Source: Streptococcus respiraculi
Lineage (GTDB): Bacteria; Bacillota; Bacilli; Lactobacillales; Streptococcaceae
Length of the DNA stretch: 64,000 nt
Assembly: GCF_003595525.1 (NCBI RefSeq)
Contig: NZ_CP022680.1
Location: 1,328,001-1,392,000 of the forward strand
Direction of reading: 5' to 3'
Program-made: the position numbers and the translations under genes
In this document: positions 44,959 through 53,937 of the stretch, in pieces
How the letters are laid out: the number at the start of each line of letters is the position of its first letter
How positions within the stretch are numbered: the stretch's first letter is position 1
Notes under the pieces: generated by a model
Database searches by the model: none
What the model was told of the DNA's origin: nothing
What the model saw: the letters and a program-made list of their open reading frames with translations, nothing else

Positions 44959-47900
44959 ATGATGTATCTTATTTATCAAACAAATGCCTATCCTCTTTAT
45001 GCCGAAAAGAACTATGTATTAGGAAAAGAAATTCATTCTGATATTTGTATTCCGCTGGAGAACTCTCTTTCATTAAAAGTGGATACAGAAACAGTGTCTT
45101 TAGCAGAAAAGAATTATACAGTAGGGATTCATACGGTATCCTTATCGGATACTGTTACCATTACGTTAATGATTCTTCCTGAAACTCAGTATTTTCTCCT
45201 ACCAAAGAATTCTCTCTACCTATCAGATGAGGAAGATGCGACGATTCGCTTAGAAGATTACAATGGAGAAATAGTCTATACTTTTCATGAAAATGGAAGT
45301 ATTGATTTTATCAGTAGCGATACTTATTTTCTAAATGGTCACAAGCAGTCTGGTAAACAAACCATTCGTGAAAACGATGTTCTCCTTTTCGAGAAAGGGA
45401 TTGTATTATCACTTCAAAAGCAGGTTCTTTCGATAGCAACCATTTTTGATATTAAAACTTCCTTATTAAACTTTGTCGAGACAGTAGTTGAAGATCGTGC
45501 AAAAGAGTTTCATCGCTCTCCACGTATTATTTTAAGAGAGCCAGAAGAAAAAATCACGATTGCTTCTGCTCCAACAGATGAGGATAGTGCAAAGCGATCA
45601 TTATTGAAGCTTTTGATTACGCCTCTTGCGATGATTGTCTTTACAGGCTTGACCTATTTCTTTTCTCGTAGTGGTGGCATGGTTTTCATGATGATGGGGA
45701 TGTCTATCATTACAATAGGAACATCCATCCATTCTTATTTCTCGGATAAGAAAAATCACAAAGAAAAGCAAGCACAAAAGCTAAAGGACTATATGTCGTA
45801 TTTAGATACGAAGTACAAAGATCTTTCAACTTATAAAGAGGAGCAGATAGAAGCACTTCTTTATCATTATCCAGATACACAGACTATTCTGGACATGGCT
45901 GCGCGGACAGATAGACGAATCTATGAGAAGACGCTTTATCATTTTGATTTCTTAACTTATCGCTTAGGACTAGGAGAAATACCAGCTAGCTTTCAAATTG
46001 ATTATAGCAACTCTGAGTTGACCAAGTATAATGAAGAGGCAGGGCAAAAGGTACAGGAACTGTTGTCCTACTATAGAATGATAAGCCCAGTTCCAATTCA
46101 AAATGATATTGCGAGCCCTATCGGTTATATTGGTAATCGAAAAGTGGTGATTGAGCAGGTTCAACAATTGATGATGCAGGTAGCGACTTTCCAAAGTTAT
46201 CATGATGTACAGTTTATTCCAATCTTCCGTGAAGAAGAACTACCGCTGTGGAATTGGAGTCGTTGGTTGCCTCATATCAAGATTCAAGCCTTTAATAGTC
46301 GTGGATTTGTCTATAGCCAACGGACACGCGATCAGTTATTAACCTCTCTTTATCAGATTATTAAGGAGAGAAAGCTAGATAGTGAGCAAGATAAAAATAC
46401 TGAGAAGCAGTACACGCCTCGCTATATTTTATTGATTACAGACCTCAGTCTACTCTTAGACCATAACATTATGGAGTATATCAATGAAGACCTGTCGCAT
46501 TTAGGCATTCATTATATTTTTGTGGAAGAAGTGATTGAAAGTTTGCCAGAACATGTGCAGACGGTTGTGGATTACCGTGGCGATAAGAAAGCGACTCTCC
46601 TACTTCAAAATGGAACCTATGTGAATAACCCCTTTGTTCCTTTACCGATGATTGATGTACAGTCTAAAGAAGGTTTTGCGCGGAATATGGCGGGGATTAA
46701 TCATGTTCAAACCCTGCGCAATTCGATACCAAATAGCATTACCTTCTTAGAGATGTATGGAGTGAGTCGTGTAGAAGAGTTGGATTTATTGACCCGTTGG
46801 TCTGAAAATGAAACCTATCAAACTATGGCAGTTCCACTAGGAGTGCGTGGACGTGACGATATTCTCTATTTGAATTTACACGAAAAAGCTCACGGGCCAC
46901 ACGGCTTGATTGCAGGGACCACAGGATCAGGTAAATCCGAGCTGATTCAGTCTTATATCTTATCATTGGCGGTTAATTATCATCCCTATGAAGTTGCCTT
47001 TCTCTTGATTGACTATAAAGGGGGAGGAATGGCTAACCTATTTGCGGATCTCCCACACGTTGTAGGAACCATCACCAACTTGGATGGAAACCAAGCAAAT
47101 CGTGCCCTTGTGTCCATTAAGGCAGAGTTGAAAAAACGTCAGCGCATCTTCTTAGAGCATGATGTCAACCACATTAATCAATATACAAAACTCTTCAAAG
47201 AAGGAAAAGTTAGCGAACCACTTCCTCAGCTTCTGATTATCAGTGATGAGTTTGCGGAGTTAAAAGCCAATCAACCAGACTTTATGGATGAGTTGATTTC
47301 GACTGCCCGTATTGGTCGTTCACTAGGGGTGAAATTGATTCTAGCTACCCAAAAGCCAAGCGGTGTCGTTAATGACCAAATTTGGTCCAACTCGAAATTT
47401 AAAATTGCCCTAAAAGTTCAAGATGTTGCGGATTCACGAGAAGTGATTAAGACTTCAGATGCAGCAGAAATCACTCAAACGGGACGAGCTTACTTACAGG
47501 TTGGGAATAATGAAATTTATGAACTATTCCAAAGTGCCTGGTCAGGAGCAGATTATAACCCAGATGGGAAACATCAAGCTCAGCGGGAAACCACGATTTA
47601 TGAGATTACAGACAGTGGTCAATATTCACCGATTAATAAAGATTTGAGTGGCCTAGCAAACCAAAAAGAAGTCAAAGCGGTTCCGACTGAGTTAGATGCG
47701 ATTGTCGAAAAAGCGCAGGAAGTATTTGAGGGCTTGCAGATCCCTAAAGTGGCCAGTCCTTGGTTACCACCTCTAGAAGAAAAAATATATGCCAAAGACT
47801 TACAATCCGTGAACTTTAAAGATTACTGGAATCAGAATACAGGACCTTTGGAAGTTCTAGTAGGCTATCAAGATATTCCTGAAAAGCAAGAACAGTCACC

Positions 47901-49338
47901 GCTTTATTTCAATATGGAGCAGGCAGGACACATTCTTTTGGTATCTAGTCCAGGGTTTGGGAAATCGACTTTCTTGCAAAATTTTGCGGTGGATATTATG
48001 CGGAAGCAAACACCAGAAGAAGCCCATTTTTACCTCTATGATTTTGGGACAAGTGGGTTGATTTCTCTCTCTGATTTCCCTCATGTAGCAGATTACTTTG
48101 CCTTAGATGAGACAGAGAAGATTATGAAATCACTTCGCATTCTGACAAAAGAAGTGAAGCAACGGAAGAAGGCATTGTCACAAGCGAAGGCAACCAACCT
48201 CAGTCAGTACAATCAACTATCAGGAGAACAGTTCCCAACAATCTTTATTGAGATTGATGGATTTGATAGTGTCATGGATGCGCCATTTGCGGATTCTTTC
48301 TATGATGTATTAAATGTCATTGCCCGTGATGGAGCCTCATTGGGAATGTACCTCATTGTGACCTTGTCACGACTAAATGCGATGCGACTCCAGCTACAAA
48401 CAAACTTTAAAACCAAGATTTCTCTCTTCTTATTTGATTCCAGTGACTTATCGGGTGTAGTTGGTCGATCAAATATCCCGCTAGAAGAGATAAAGGGGAG
48501 GGCGATTGGTAAGTTTGAAGAAATTACAACCTTCCAGATTCCATTGCCATATAGTAGTGAATATTACACGGACTATATTACTGAGGTGAAATCAGAAATT
48601 ACAGCGATGTCTCAAGAGTGGGCAGGAAGTTTACCAGCAGGAATTCCAATGTTGCCTGAGAAAGTCACGCTAAAAGTGATGAAAGAATATCTAGAGGCAA
48701 GTACAGATTTTATTTTTGGTCTAGAGCGAGAAGCTGTAGTACCATCTGGATTTAGTTTTAAGCGTCCGATATTGATGGCGTCAGATAGTCCTCTTGCGGT
48801 GAATCATTATTATAAACTCTTAGAGCACCGTATAAATAGTTTATCTGACAAATATAATGCGGTTATCTTGGATTCGAATCAACGCATTTCCAATCAATTA
48901 TTTGAAGGTATTCAACGCTTTACAAGCTCACTAGAAGTTGAAAATGTCCTTAAAACGATTATAGAGGATTTGAAGAAACGGATGGAGGCTCCAAATGAGT
49001 CATATCCAAACTGGTTGATTATTATTCCGGATTTGGCTTCGACAGGAATGAGTGCTGGTTTGAGTGAAGCGGATATGAAACTTCTCTTGCTTGAAGGAGC
49101 GAGGCATGGGGTGACTGTTCTCTTTGTGGGAAGTTATCAAGATTTAGTTAATAACAGCTATGATAGTTATGTTAAACTCATGCTTCAGTTAGTCGAACAA
49201 GTCTTTTTTGGTGTTCGAATCAGTGATCAGAATCATACTCGTTATCCATATTTGACTAATGAACCATCTCTGAAACCAAATCAAGGCTATATCCTCTATC
49301 CAGAAGGGTATGAGTTTGTGCAGTTACTAGAGGTGTAG
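44959..49338 (+). CDS. essC: T7SS motor ATPase EssC (FtsK/SpoIIIE family)
   Basis: A 1459-residue protein. Two N-terminal FHA-like domains (about 1-95 and 96-180) are followed by a pair of TM helices (about 218-260, TPLAMIVFTGLTYFFSRSGG). Three ATPase domains come next. D1 has Walker A AGTTGSGKSELIQ (about residue 655) and Walker B LLIISDEFAEL; D2 has SSPGFGKSTFLQ (about 1000) and TIFIEIDGFDS. D3 (from about 1250) is degenerate, with no Walker A. This is the T7SSb motor and substrate receptor; its C-terminal D3 region specifies effectors and varies between strains. AGGAGG precedes the tandem ATGs at 44959/44962. It is the last core gene of the operon. Confidence 0.97.
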   Translation: MMYLIYQTNAYPLYAEKNYVLGKEIHSDICIPLENSLSLKVDTETVSLAEKNYTVGIHTVSLSDTVTITLMILPETQYFLLPKNSLYLSDEEDATIRLEDYNGEIVYTFHENGSIDFISSDTYFLNGHKQSGKQTIRENDVLLFEKGIVLSLQKQVLSIATIFDIKTSLLNFVETVVEDRAKEFHRSPRIILREPEEKITIASAPTDEDSAKRSLLKLLITPLAMIVFTGLTYFFSRSGGMVFMMMGMSIITIGTSIHSYFSDKKNHKEKQAQKLKDYMSYLDTKYKDLSTYKEEQIEALLYHYPDTQTILDMAARTDRRIYEKTLYHFDFLTYRLGLGEIPASFQIDYSNSELTKYNEEAGQKVQELLSYYRMISPVPIQNDIASPIGYIGNRKVVIEQVQQLMMQVATFQSYHDVQFIPIFREEELPLWNWSRWLPHIKIQAFNSRGFVYSQRTRDQLLTSLYQIIKERKLDSEQDKNTEKQYTPRYILLITDLSLLLDHNIMEYINEDLSHLGIHYIFVEEVIESLPEHVQTVVDYRGDKKATLLLQNGTYVNNPFVPLPMIDVQSKEGFARNMAGINHVQTLRNSIPNSITFLEMYGVSRVEELDLLTRWSENETYQTMAVPLGVRGRDDILYLNLHEKAHGPHGLIAGTTGSGKSELIQSYILSLAVNYHPYEVAFLLIDYKGGGMANLFADLPHVVGTITNLDGNQANRALVSIKAELKKRQRIFLEHDVNHINQYTKLFKEGKVSEPLPQLLIISDEFAELKANQPDFMDELISTARIGRSLGVKLILATQKPSGVVNDQIWSNSKFKIALKVQDVADSREVIKTSDAAEITQTGRAYLQVGNNEIYELFQSAWSGADYNPDGKHQAQRETTIYEITDSGQYSPINKDLSGLANQKEVKAVPTELDAIVEKAQEVFEGLQIPKVASPWLPPLEEKIYAKDLQSVNFKDYWNQNTGPLEVLVGYQDIPEKQEQSPLYFNMEQAGHILLVSSPGFGKSTFLQNFAVDIMRKQTPEEAHFYLYDFGTSGLISLSDFPHVADYFALDETEKIMKSLRILTKEVKQRKKALSQAKATNLSQYNQLSGEQFPTIFIEIDGFDSVMDAPFADSFYDVLNVIARDGASLGMYLIVTLSRLNAMRLQLQTNFKTKISLFLFDSSDLSGVVGRSNIPLEEIKGRAIGKFEEITTFQIPLPYSSEYYTDYITEVKSEITAMSQEWAGSLPAGIPMLPEKVTLKVMKEYLEASTDFIFGLEREAVVPSGFSFKRPILMASDSPLAVNHYYKLLEHRINSLSDKYNAVILDSNQRISNQLFEGIQRFTSSLEVENVLKTIIEDLKKRMEAPNESYPNWLIIIPDLASTGMSAGLSEADMKLLLLEGARHGVTVLFVGSYQDLVNNSYDSYVKLMLQLVEQVFFGVRISDQNHTRYPYLTNEPSLKPNQGYILYPEGYEFVQLLEV

Positions 49339-49469
49339 ATAGGATACTAGTAAAGACAATGATTTTATGTATTTTGAATTCGCGACAAGATTGGGCGAAA
49401 CTATTTAATAAATAAGTGTTTCATATAGGGTGATAAAGGTGGATTCACTAGATAATTTTTTTCTAATCA

Positions 49470-49478
49470 TGTTATAAT
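49470..49478 (+). promoter_or_regulatory. Extended -10 promoter of the ATP-grasp gene
   Basis: TGtTATAAT lies 43 nt before the ATG at 49522. The gene thus appears independently transcribed from the T7SS operon. I see no terminator after essC in the 130 nt upstream. Confidence 0.6.
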
Positions 49479-49521
49479 TGATAATAATAATATCCATGTG
49501 AAAACAGTTGGAGAAATCTAC

Positions 49522-50664
49522 ATGATTGAAGTGTATAGAATAATAGATAGATTTACGATTACAGATAAAGGATTTGTATATAGTTTTGAAACTAAGGCAG
49601 TCCAATCTTTGAAACTTAACGATATTGTATATGATTTGCAGGGTAATGAATTTCAAGTCTCTGGAGTCGAGATGATCCGTCGCGCTCCTGACCAAGCTGA
49701 CAATGGTAGTGTTAGTCAGAAAGGCTTTCTCTTTCAATCAAAAAATGGGGAACAGGCAATGGGCAGTATTTTGCTAAAGAAGAAGCCAACGCTTCATTTT
49801 TTATTTAGCAGTGACCCACTGGATTGTAGGAAAGTTGATAGTGATTATTTAGAAGAGTACACCTATGCGAGTAAGAATTATGATTGTGCTTTATTTAGTT
49901 TAGAGAGATTCGAAGAAGGAAAGCCATTCATTTTTGGAGATAGTATACAAGGGATAACAATTTATAGAGGCTGGATGCTGTCGGTTGATGAGTATCGTAA
50001 ACTTTATATTGAATTATTATCCAAAGGAATTTATTTGATTAATACTCCAGAAGAATATGAACGCTATCATCATTTACCAAAATGGTATCAATCTTTTGAA
50101 GGCGAGACATTTGAATCGTTTTGGTCAACTAGCGATAAGCTAGAAGATATTGAAAAAAAGGTGGGAGACAAAAAAGGAGCTTTCATTGTAAAGGATTATG
50201 TAAAAAGCAGGAAACATGAATGGTATGAAGCTTGTTATATTGATAATATAGCAAATCAAATGAACTTTAGAGAAATTGTTACGAATTTCGTTAAAAGACA
50301 AGGTAGTCAATTCGTTGGAGGGATTGTTCTTCGGAAGTATGAAAAGTTAAATTATATTGGATTTCATGACAAAAGTGGCATGCCGATAGCGGAAGAATAT
50401 AGAATTTTTGTTTATGCAGGGAAAATACTGATAATTGGTGATTATTGGAATGGTAATACGGATGGATATTTGTCTAGTAGTGAGATAACGTGGATTAAAT
50501 CCATCGTTCAGAAGGTCAATAGTAATTTCGTTACAATAGATGTAGCACGGAAAGAAGACGGGAGCTTAATTCTAATGGAATTCGGTGATGGGCAAGTATC
50601 TGGACTTCAAGAATTAGGAGAAAAAGAGTTTTATGCTGCATTTGCACTATTGCTATCTATATAG
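49522..50664 (+). CDS. ATP-grasp (R2K-like) protein with EF-Tu domain-II-like N-terminus
   Basis: A 380-residue cytoplasmic protein. Residues 1-80 (VYRIIDRFTITDKGFVYSFE, then VSGVEMIRRAPDQADNG and GFLFQ) follow the strand order and signature of EF-Tu domain II (FTITGRG...[21 protein letters not shown]). From about 170 on it matches the R2K clade of ATP-grasp ligases (formerly DUF4343): GAFIVKDYVKS, IVLRKYEKL, EEYRIFVYAGK and VTIDVARKEDGSLILMEFGD with GQVSGL. R2K proteins are predicted peptide- or protein-modifying ligases in conflict systems. The start at 49522 fits GGAGAAA; a GTG 8 codons earlier precedes that SD. Its base composition is more AT-rich than its neighbours. Substrate unknown; immunity or effector modification is conjecture. 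Confidence 0.72.
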   Translation: MIEVYRIIDRFTITDKGFVYSFETKAVQSLKLNDIVYDLQGNEFQVSGVEMIRRAPDQADNGSVSQKGFLFQSKNGEQAMGSILLKKKPTLHFLFSSDPLDCRKVDSDYLEEYTYASKNYDCALFSLERFEEGKPFIFGDSIQGITIYRGWMLSVDEYRKLYIELLSKGIYLINTPEEYERYHHLPKWYQSFEGETFESFWSTSDKLEDIEKKVGDKKGAFIVKDYVKSRKHEWYEACYIDNIANQMNFREIVTNFVKRQGSQFVGGIVLRKYEKLNYIGFHDKSGMPIAEEYRIFVYAGKILIIGDYWNGNTDGYLSSSEITWIKSIVQKVNSNFVTIDVARKEDGSLILMEFGDGQVSGLQELGEKEFYAAFALLLSI

Positions 50665-50728
50665 AATGGACAGCTATTGATTATGATTTCAAAGAAGAGT
50701 GAATAGTTCTATGCGGGAGTAGTAGCTG

Positions 50729-50767
50729 AAAGTTCTAGCAACTGAAATATTGGTTGCTAGACTTTTT
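50729..50767 (+). terminator. Terminator at the end of the accessory region
   Basis: TCTAGCAAC and GTTGCTAGA form a perfect 9-bp stem, extended by AAAG/CTTT with a bulge, followed by TTTTT. Confidence 0.85.
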
Positions 50768-50868
50768 AGCTTTTCATTGCTTATTACTAAAATCCAGCAT
50801 GCGATACTAGCTATTACAGCCTAAATAATGTAAAATAGAGAGCAGTTAGGAAACCAAGGAGATGAGAA

Positions 50869-51849
50869 ATGTCAGCGTATTGGAGTCGCTATCCAGGCTT
50901 GGAAGAAAAGCTGAATAGTGTGAGGGCATTGATTGCGCGGAAAATGCAAATCCGTAACCAGAGTATTGGGCAGGCTGTTATAGCCTTAAACAGTGCAGGT
51001 GGAAAGTATTTGCGGCCAGCTTTTTTCTTTTTATTTGCAGAGTTGGGGGATTGCTCTAGATTAGATGAGGAGCAGTTGGTGACGGTTGCTGCCTCGCTTG
51101 AAGTCTTACATCTGGCAACCTTGGTCCATGACGATATCATCGATGATTCGCCGCTACGGCGCGGACAGGTGACTATTCAGAGTCGGTTTGGTAAGGATGT
51201 CGCCGTCTATACAGGTGACTTGCTTTTTACTGTCTTTTTTGAATTGCTCCTAGCATCCATACCAGGCTCACCTTATATGAACGCCAATGCCAAGACGATG
51301 AAGAAAATCTTGCTGGGGGAGCTAGATCAGATGTCAGCTTATTACCAGCAAGAGCGGACAGTGCATGGTTACTTGCGGGCTGCTGCTGGAAAAACAGCTG
51401 CCTTATTCAAACTGGCAAGTCGAGAGGGAGCTTATTTTGGTGGGGCGGATGCTGAAACGATTCGCCTTGCAGGTCATATTGGCTTTTATATTGGGATGGC
51501 TTTTCAGATGATTGATGATTTGCTCGATTATACTGAAGAAAAAGAGGCCCTCAATAAGCCTGTTTTAGAAGATATTGGTCAGGGCATCTATAATTTACCA
51601 CTCGTTTGTGCGTTAGAAAAAAATCCCGCTGCCTTTCGTCCTTATCTGGATAAACGGGAGACTATGACAGCAGAAGATGTTGAGGCAATCGTCTCACTGA
51701 TGAAGAAAGAGGGGGGGCTAGAAGATGCGCGTATGTTAGCTGCCCGTTTCACTCAGAAAGCTATCGAGGCGATTGAGCAATTACCATCCTACCCAGCAAA
51801 AGGCATCTTGGTCGATATGACGGAGCGTTTGTTGAAGAGAAGTAGTTAA
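50869..51849 (+). CDS. Polyprenyl (probably quinone side-chain) diphosphate synthase
   Basis: A 326-residue trans-isoprenyl diphosphate synthase. The first Asp-rich motif is LVHDDIIDDSPLRRG (near residues 84-98) and the second MIDDLLDYTEEKEALNKP (near 214-231). GGKYLRPAFFFL near residue 44 is the conserved GxKxxRP. It condenses isopentenyl diphosphate onto an allylic primer to give a long prenyl chain. The menA gene, cytochrome bd and NDH-2 all lie in the next 9 kb, so its product is most likely the menaquinone side chain (heptaprenyl/octaprenyl/decaprenyl; length not readable). It faces the cyd genes convergently. SD AAGGAGATGAG. Confidence 0.92.
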   Translation: MSAYWSRYPGLEEKLNSVRALIARKMQIRNQSIGQAVIALNSAGGKYLRPAFFFLFAELGDCSRLDEEQLVTVAASLEVLHLATLVHDDIIDDSPLRRGQVTIQSRFGKDVAVYTGDLLFTVFFELLLASIPGSPYMNANAKTMKKILLGELDQMSAYYQQERTVHGYLRAAAGKTAALFKLASREGAYFGGADAETIRLAGHIGFYIGMAFQMIDDLLDYTEEKEALNKPVLEDIGQGIYNLPLVCALEKNPAAFRPYLDKRETMTAEDVEAIVSLMKKEGGLEDARMLAARFTQKAIEAIEQLPSYPAKGILVDMTERLLKRSS

Positions 51850-51851
51850 AG

Positions 51852-51999
51852 ATAGGGAGTGGGGCAAAAATCGTGATTTCGTAGAAATCGATTATCCTCG
51901 CTCCTAATAGTAACTCCCCTGACTATTGATATGCGTCAAGCTGCTAAATCTATAAAAGAAACGAGACGGGACACTTTTGTTTCAGTCTCTTTTTTTTGC
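51852..51999. repeat. Dispersed intergenic repeat, copy B, doubling as a terminator
   Basis: It shares ATAGGGAGTGGG, GATTTCGTAGAAATCGATT and a 3' portion (TGCGTCAA...AAACGAG) with 34427-34600. Its 3' hairpin (GAGAC/GTCTC with inner ACA/TGT pairs) is followed by a run of eight Ts, so here it likely terminates the prenyl synthase transcript. Confidence 0.7.
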
Positions 52000-52125
52000 T
52001 CCTTATCCTGTAGTAAGCCTTTCTTTCGTTTCAAGTCTGTACCTTTTTCATTGAGTTTGAGCTTTCTAGCCTCTCTAAGTCTGATAGTTTTTGTTGAAAC
52101 TCTGCTTCTGGAGAAAAGGAGATAG

Positions 52126-52154
52126 AAAAGAGGTTGGCAAACCAACCTCTTTTT
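52126..52154. terminator. Terminator of the cyd operon (minus strand)
   Basis: AAAAGAGGTTGG and CCAACCTCTTTTT form a perfect stem with a CAAA loop and A/T runs on both sides. It lies 23 nt beyond the end of cydC. Confidence 0.88.
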
Positions 52155-52176
52155 ACATGTTAACATCTGTTTTCTT

Positions 52177-53937
52177 TTAGTATTGCAAATCCCCATCATC
52201 AACTGCTTTGAGTTGTCGGAAACGTGGACTGGTTTCTGCGAGAGAAGCTGGGCTTCCAGCCATTTCGAGTTTCCCATTTTCAAGGAAGATGACCTGATCT
52301 GCGTATTCAATCCCCTTCAAATGGTGGGTGATCCAGATGACGGTTTTGTCTTTGAGTTCTTCCATAAAGGTAGTCAAGACCTGCTTTTCGGTAATCGGAT
52401 CTAACCCAACAGTTGGCTCATCGAGAATCACGACGGGGGTTTCTTTTAGTAGAATGCGGGCAAGGGCGATGCGGTGCCGTTCGCCACCTGAGAAACGTAG
52501 GCCAGCTTCGTCTACCATAGTATCCAGTCCCTGCGGTAGTTTTTCGACCATTTCCTTTAAGCCCACACGCTCTAGCACCTGCCAGACTTGCTCGAGGCTA
52601 GCCGCTTCATTTCCCAGACGGATATTGTTTAAAAGGCTAGTACGAAAGAGGTAAGGAGCTTGCTGAATCACGCCGATGTAGGACGGAATGTCTTCGCAGA
52701 TAGTAGTCACAGGTATACCTCCAAAGAGGATTTGTCCTGCGCTAGGCGTTAAGTCTCCGCGCAAGAGGGTCGCAAGGGTACTTTTTCCTGAACCGCTTCG
52801 ACCGAGAATAGCTAGCTTTTGTCCCTGAGGAATGGTTAACTCCAACTGGTCTAGCACTAATTTTTCATCATTAGGATAATGAAAGCTTAGTTTTTCAATT
52901 TTAAAATCATAAGGAGCTTGAGCTTGTGGTGTTTGATTTGCTGTTACATTCGTTCGTAAACTTGGCAGGGCATTGAGCCGTTCAATCGAATCCGCATAGC
53001 TGTTGGTTTCTTGGCTGGCAGTGGACAAGCCTGCAAATGCATCGATAATGGGAAGAAGGGAGAGTACAAAGGCTGCTACCCAGTTGGCTTCTCCGCCATG
53101 GTTACCTGTAAACCGTCCGCTCGCCCAGATAAAGGTGATTAGAATTAAGAAGCCGTAAGCTATTTCAAAGAGAAGAGCCCGCTGGTTTTGAAAAGCCTTC
53201 ATCTTGGCTTGAACGCCCATGAGTTGGTCTTGGGAATGTTCATGGAGAGCGACATATTCTTGCCCCCGCTGACTGAAAATCCAGTCGGAAATTCCTAAGA
53301 TATTGTCTGTCAATTCTGTATAAAGACCATTTTTCAAGGTCTTTTCTTTTTGCTGTCTCGCACCATTGACGAGGACAGATACCAAGGGAAACAGAAAGAT
53401 GAGAATGGCTAAATATAGCAACATAAAGAGGGCGAACCACCAAGAAAAGAAGCCGAGGGCCACCACGATAAAGACATAGAGAATCCAAGCAATCACCGTT
53501 GGAAAAATCGTGCGTAGATAAAGATTTTGCAGGTGATTGATGTCTTCAGAAAGGAGTCCGATGACATCTCCGAGTCGGAAATCACGCTTGATAAAAATCG
53601 CATCCTGCTCCAAGGTTTGGTAGAGCTTGAGGCGGAGTTTGGAGGTCATTTTGAGGACCCAGTTGTGACTAGTCAAGCGCTCCAAGTAGCGAAAGACTGG
53701 TCTTGCAATTCCAAAGGTCCGTGTGAGGACAATGGGAATGTAGACCAACAGAATATTGGTCGGCAGAGAGGCTGACTTACTAATGAGAAAGCCTGAAATA
53801 AACATGAGAGCACCAGCACTAAAAAAGGTCAAAAAGCCAAGAAACAAGGCAGCTGCAAGCGCCAGCTTGTACTGTTTGAAAAATGGTTTGACCCAGTAGT
53901 CCTTTCTCATGACACGAAGTAAGGGAATGTTAGTCAT
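52177..53937 (-). CDS. cydC: Thiol reductant ABC exporter subunit CydC
   Basis: A 586-residue half-transporter: six TM helices (about 20-300) plus an ABC ATPase. Walker A is LGRSGSGKST (about residue 380), the signature FSGGERHRIALARILL, Walker B VVILDEPTVGLDP and the H-loop WITHHLKG. With CydD it exports cysteine/glutathione-type thiols or otherwise supports heme insertion into cytochrome bd. It overlaps cydD by 8 nt, with its SD GGGAGGAA inside cydD. It is the last gene of cydABDC. CydC/CydD naming follows gene order, and the two could be swapped under another convention. Confidence 0.9.
   Translation of the reverse strand: MTNIPLLRVMRKDYWVKPFFKQYKLALAAALFLGFLTFFSAGALMFISGFLISKSASLPTNILLVYIPIVLTRTFGIARPVFRYLERLTSHNWVLKMTSKLRLKLYQTLEQDAIFIKRDFRLGDVIGLLSEDINHLQNLYLRTIFPTVIAWILYVFIVVALGFFSWWFALFMLLYLAILIFLFPLVSVLVNGARQQKEKTLKNGLYTELTDNILGISDWIFSQRGQEYVALHEHSQDQLMGVQAKMKAFQNQRALLFEIAYGFLILITFIWASGRFTGNHGGEANWVAAFVLSLLPIIDAFAGLSTASQETNSYADSIERLNALPSLRTNVTANQTPQAQAPYDFKIEKLSFHYPNDEKLVLDQLELTIPQGQKLAILGRSGSGKSTLATLLRGDLTPSAGQILFGGIPVTTICEDIPSYIGVIQQAPYLFRTSLLNNIRLGNEAASLEQVWQVLERVGLKEMVEKLPQGLDTMVDEAGLRFSGGERHRIALARILLKETPVVILDEPTVGLDPITEKQVLTTFMEELKDKTVIWITHHLKGIEYADQVIFLENGKLEMAGSPASLAETSPRFRQLKAVDDGDLQY

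Noticed and set aside
49498..50664. GTG start at 49498 for the ATP-grasp gene
   Set aside because: The GGAG lies downstream of it and is correctly spaced for the ATG at 49522.
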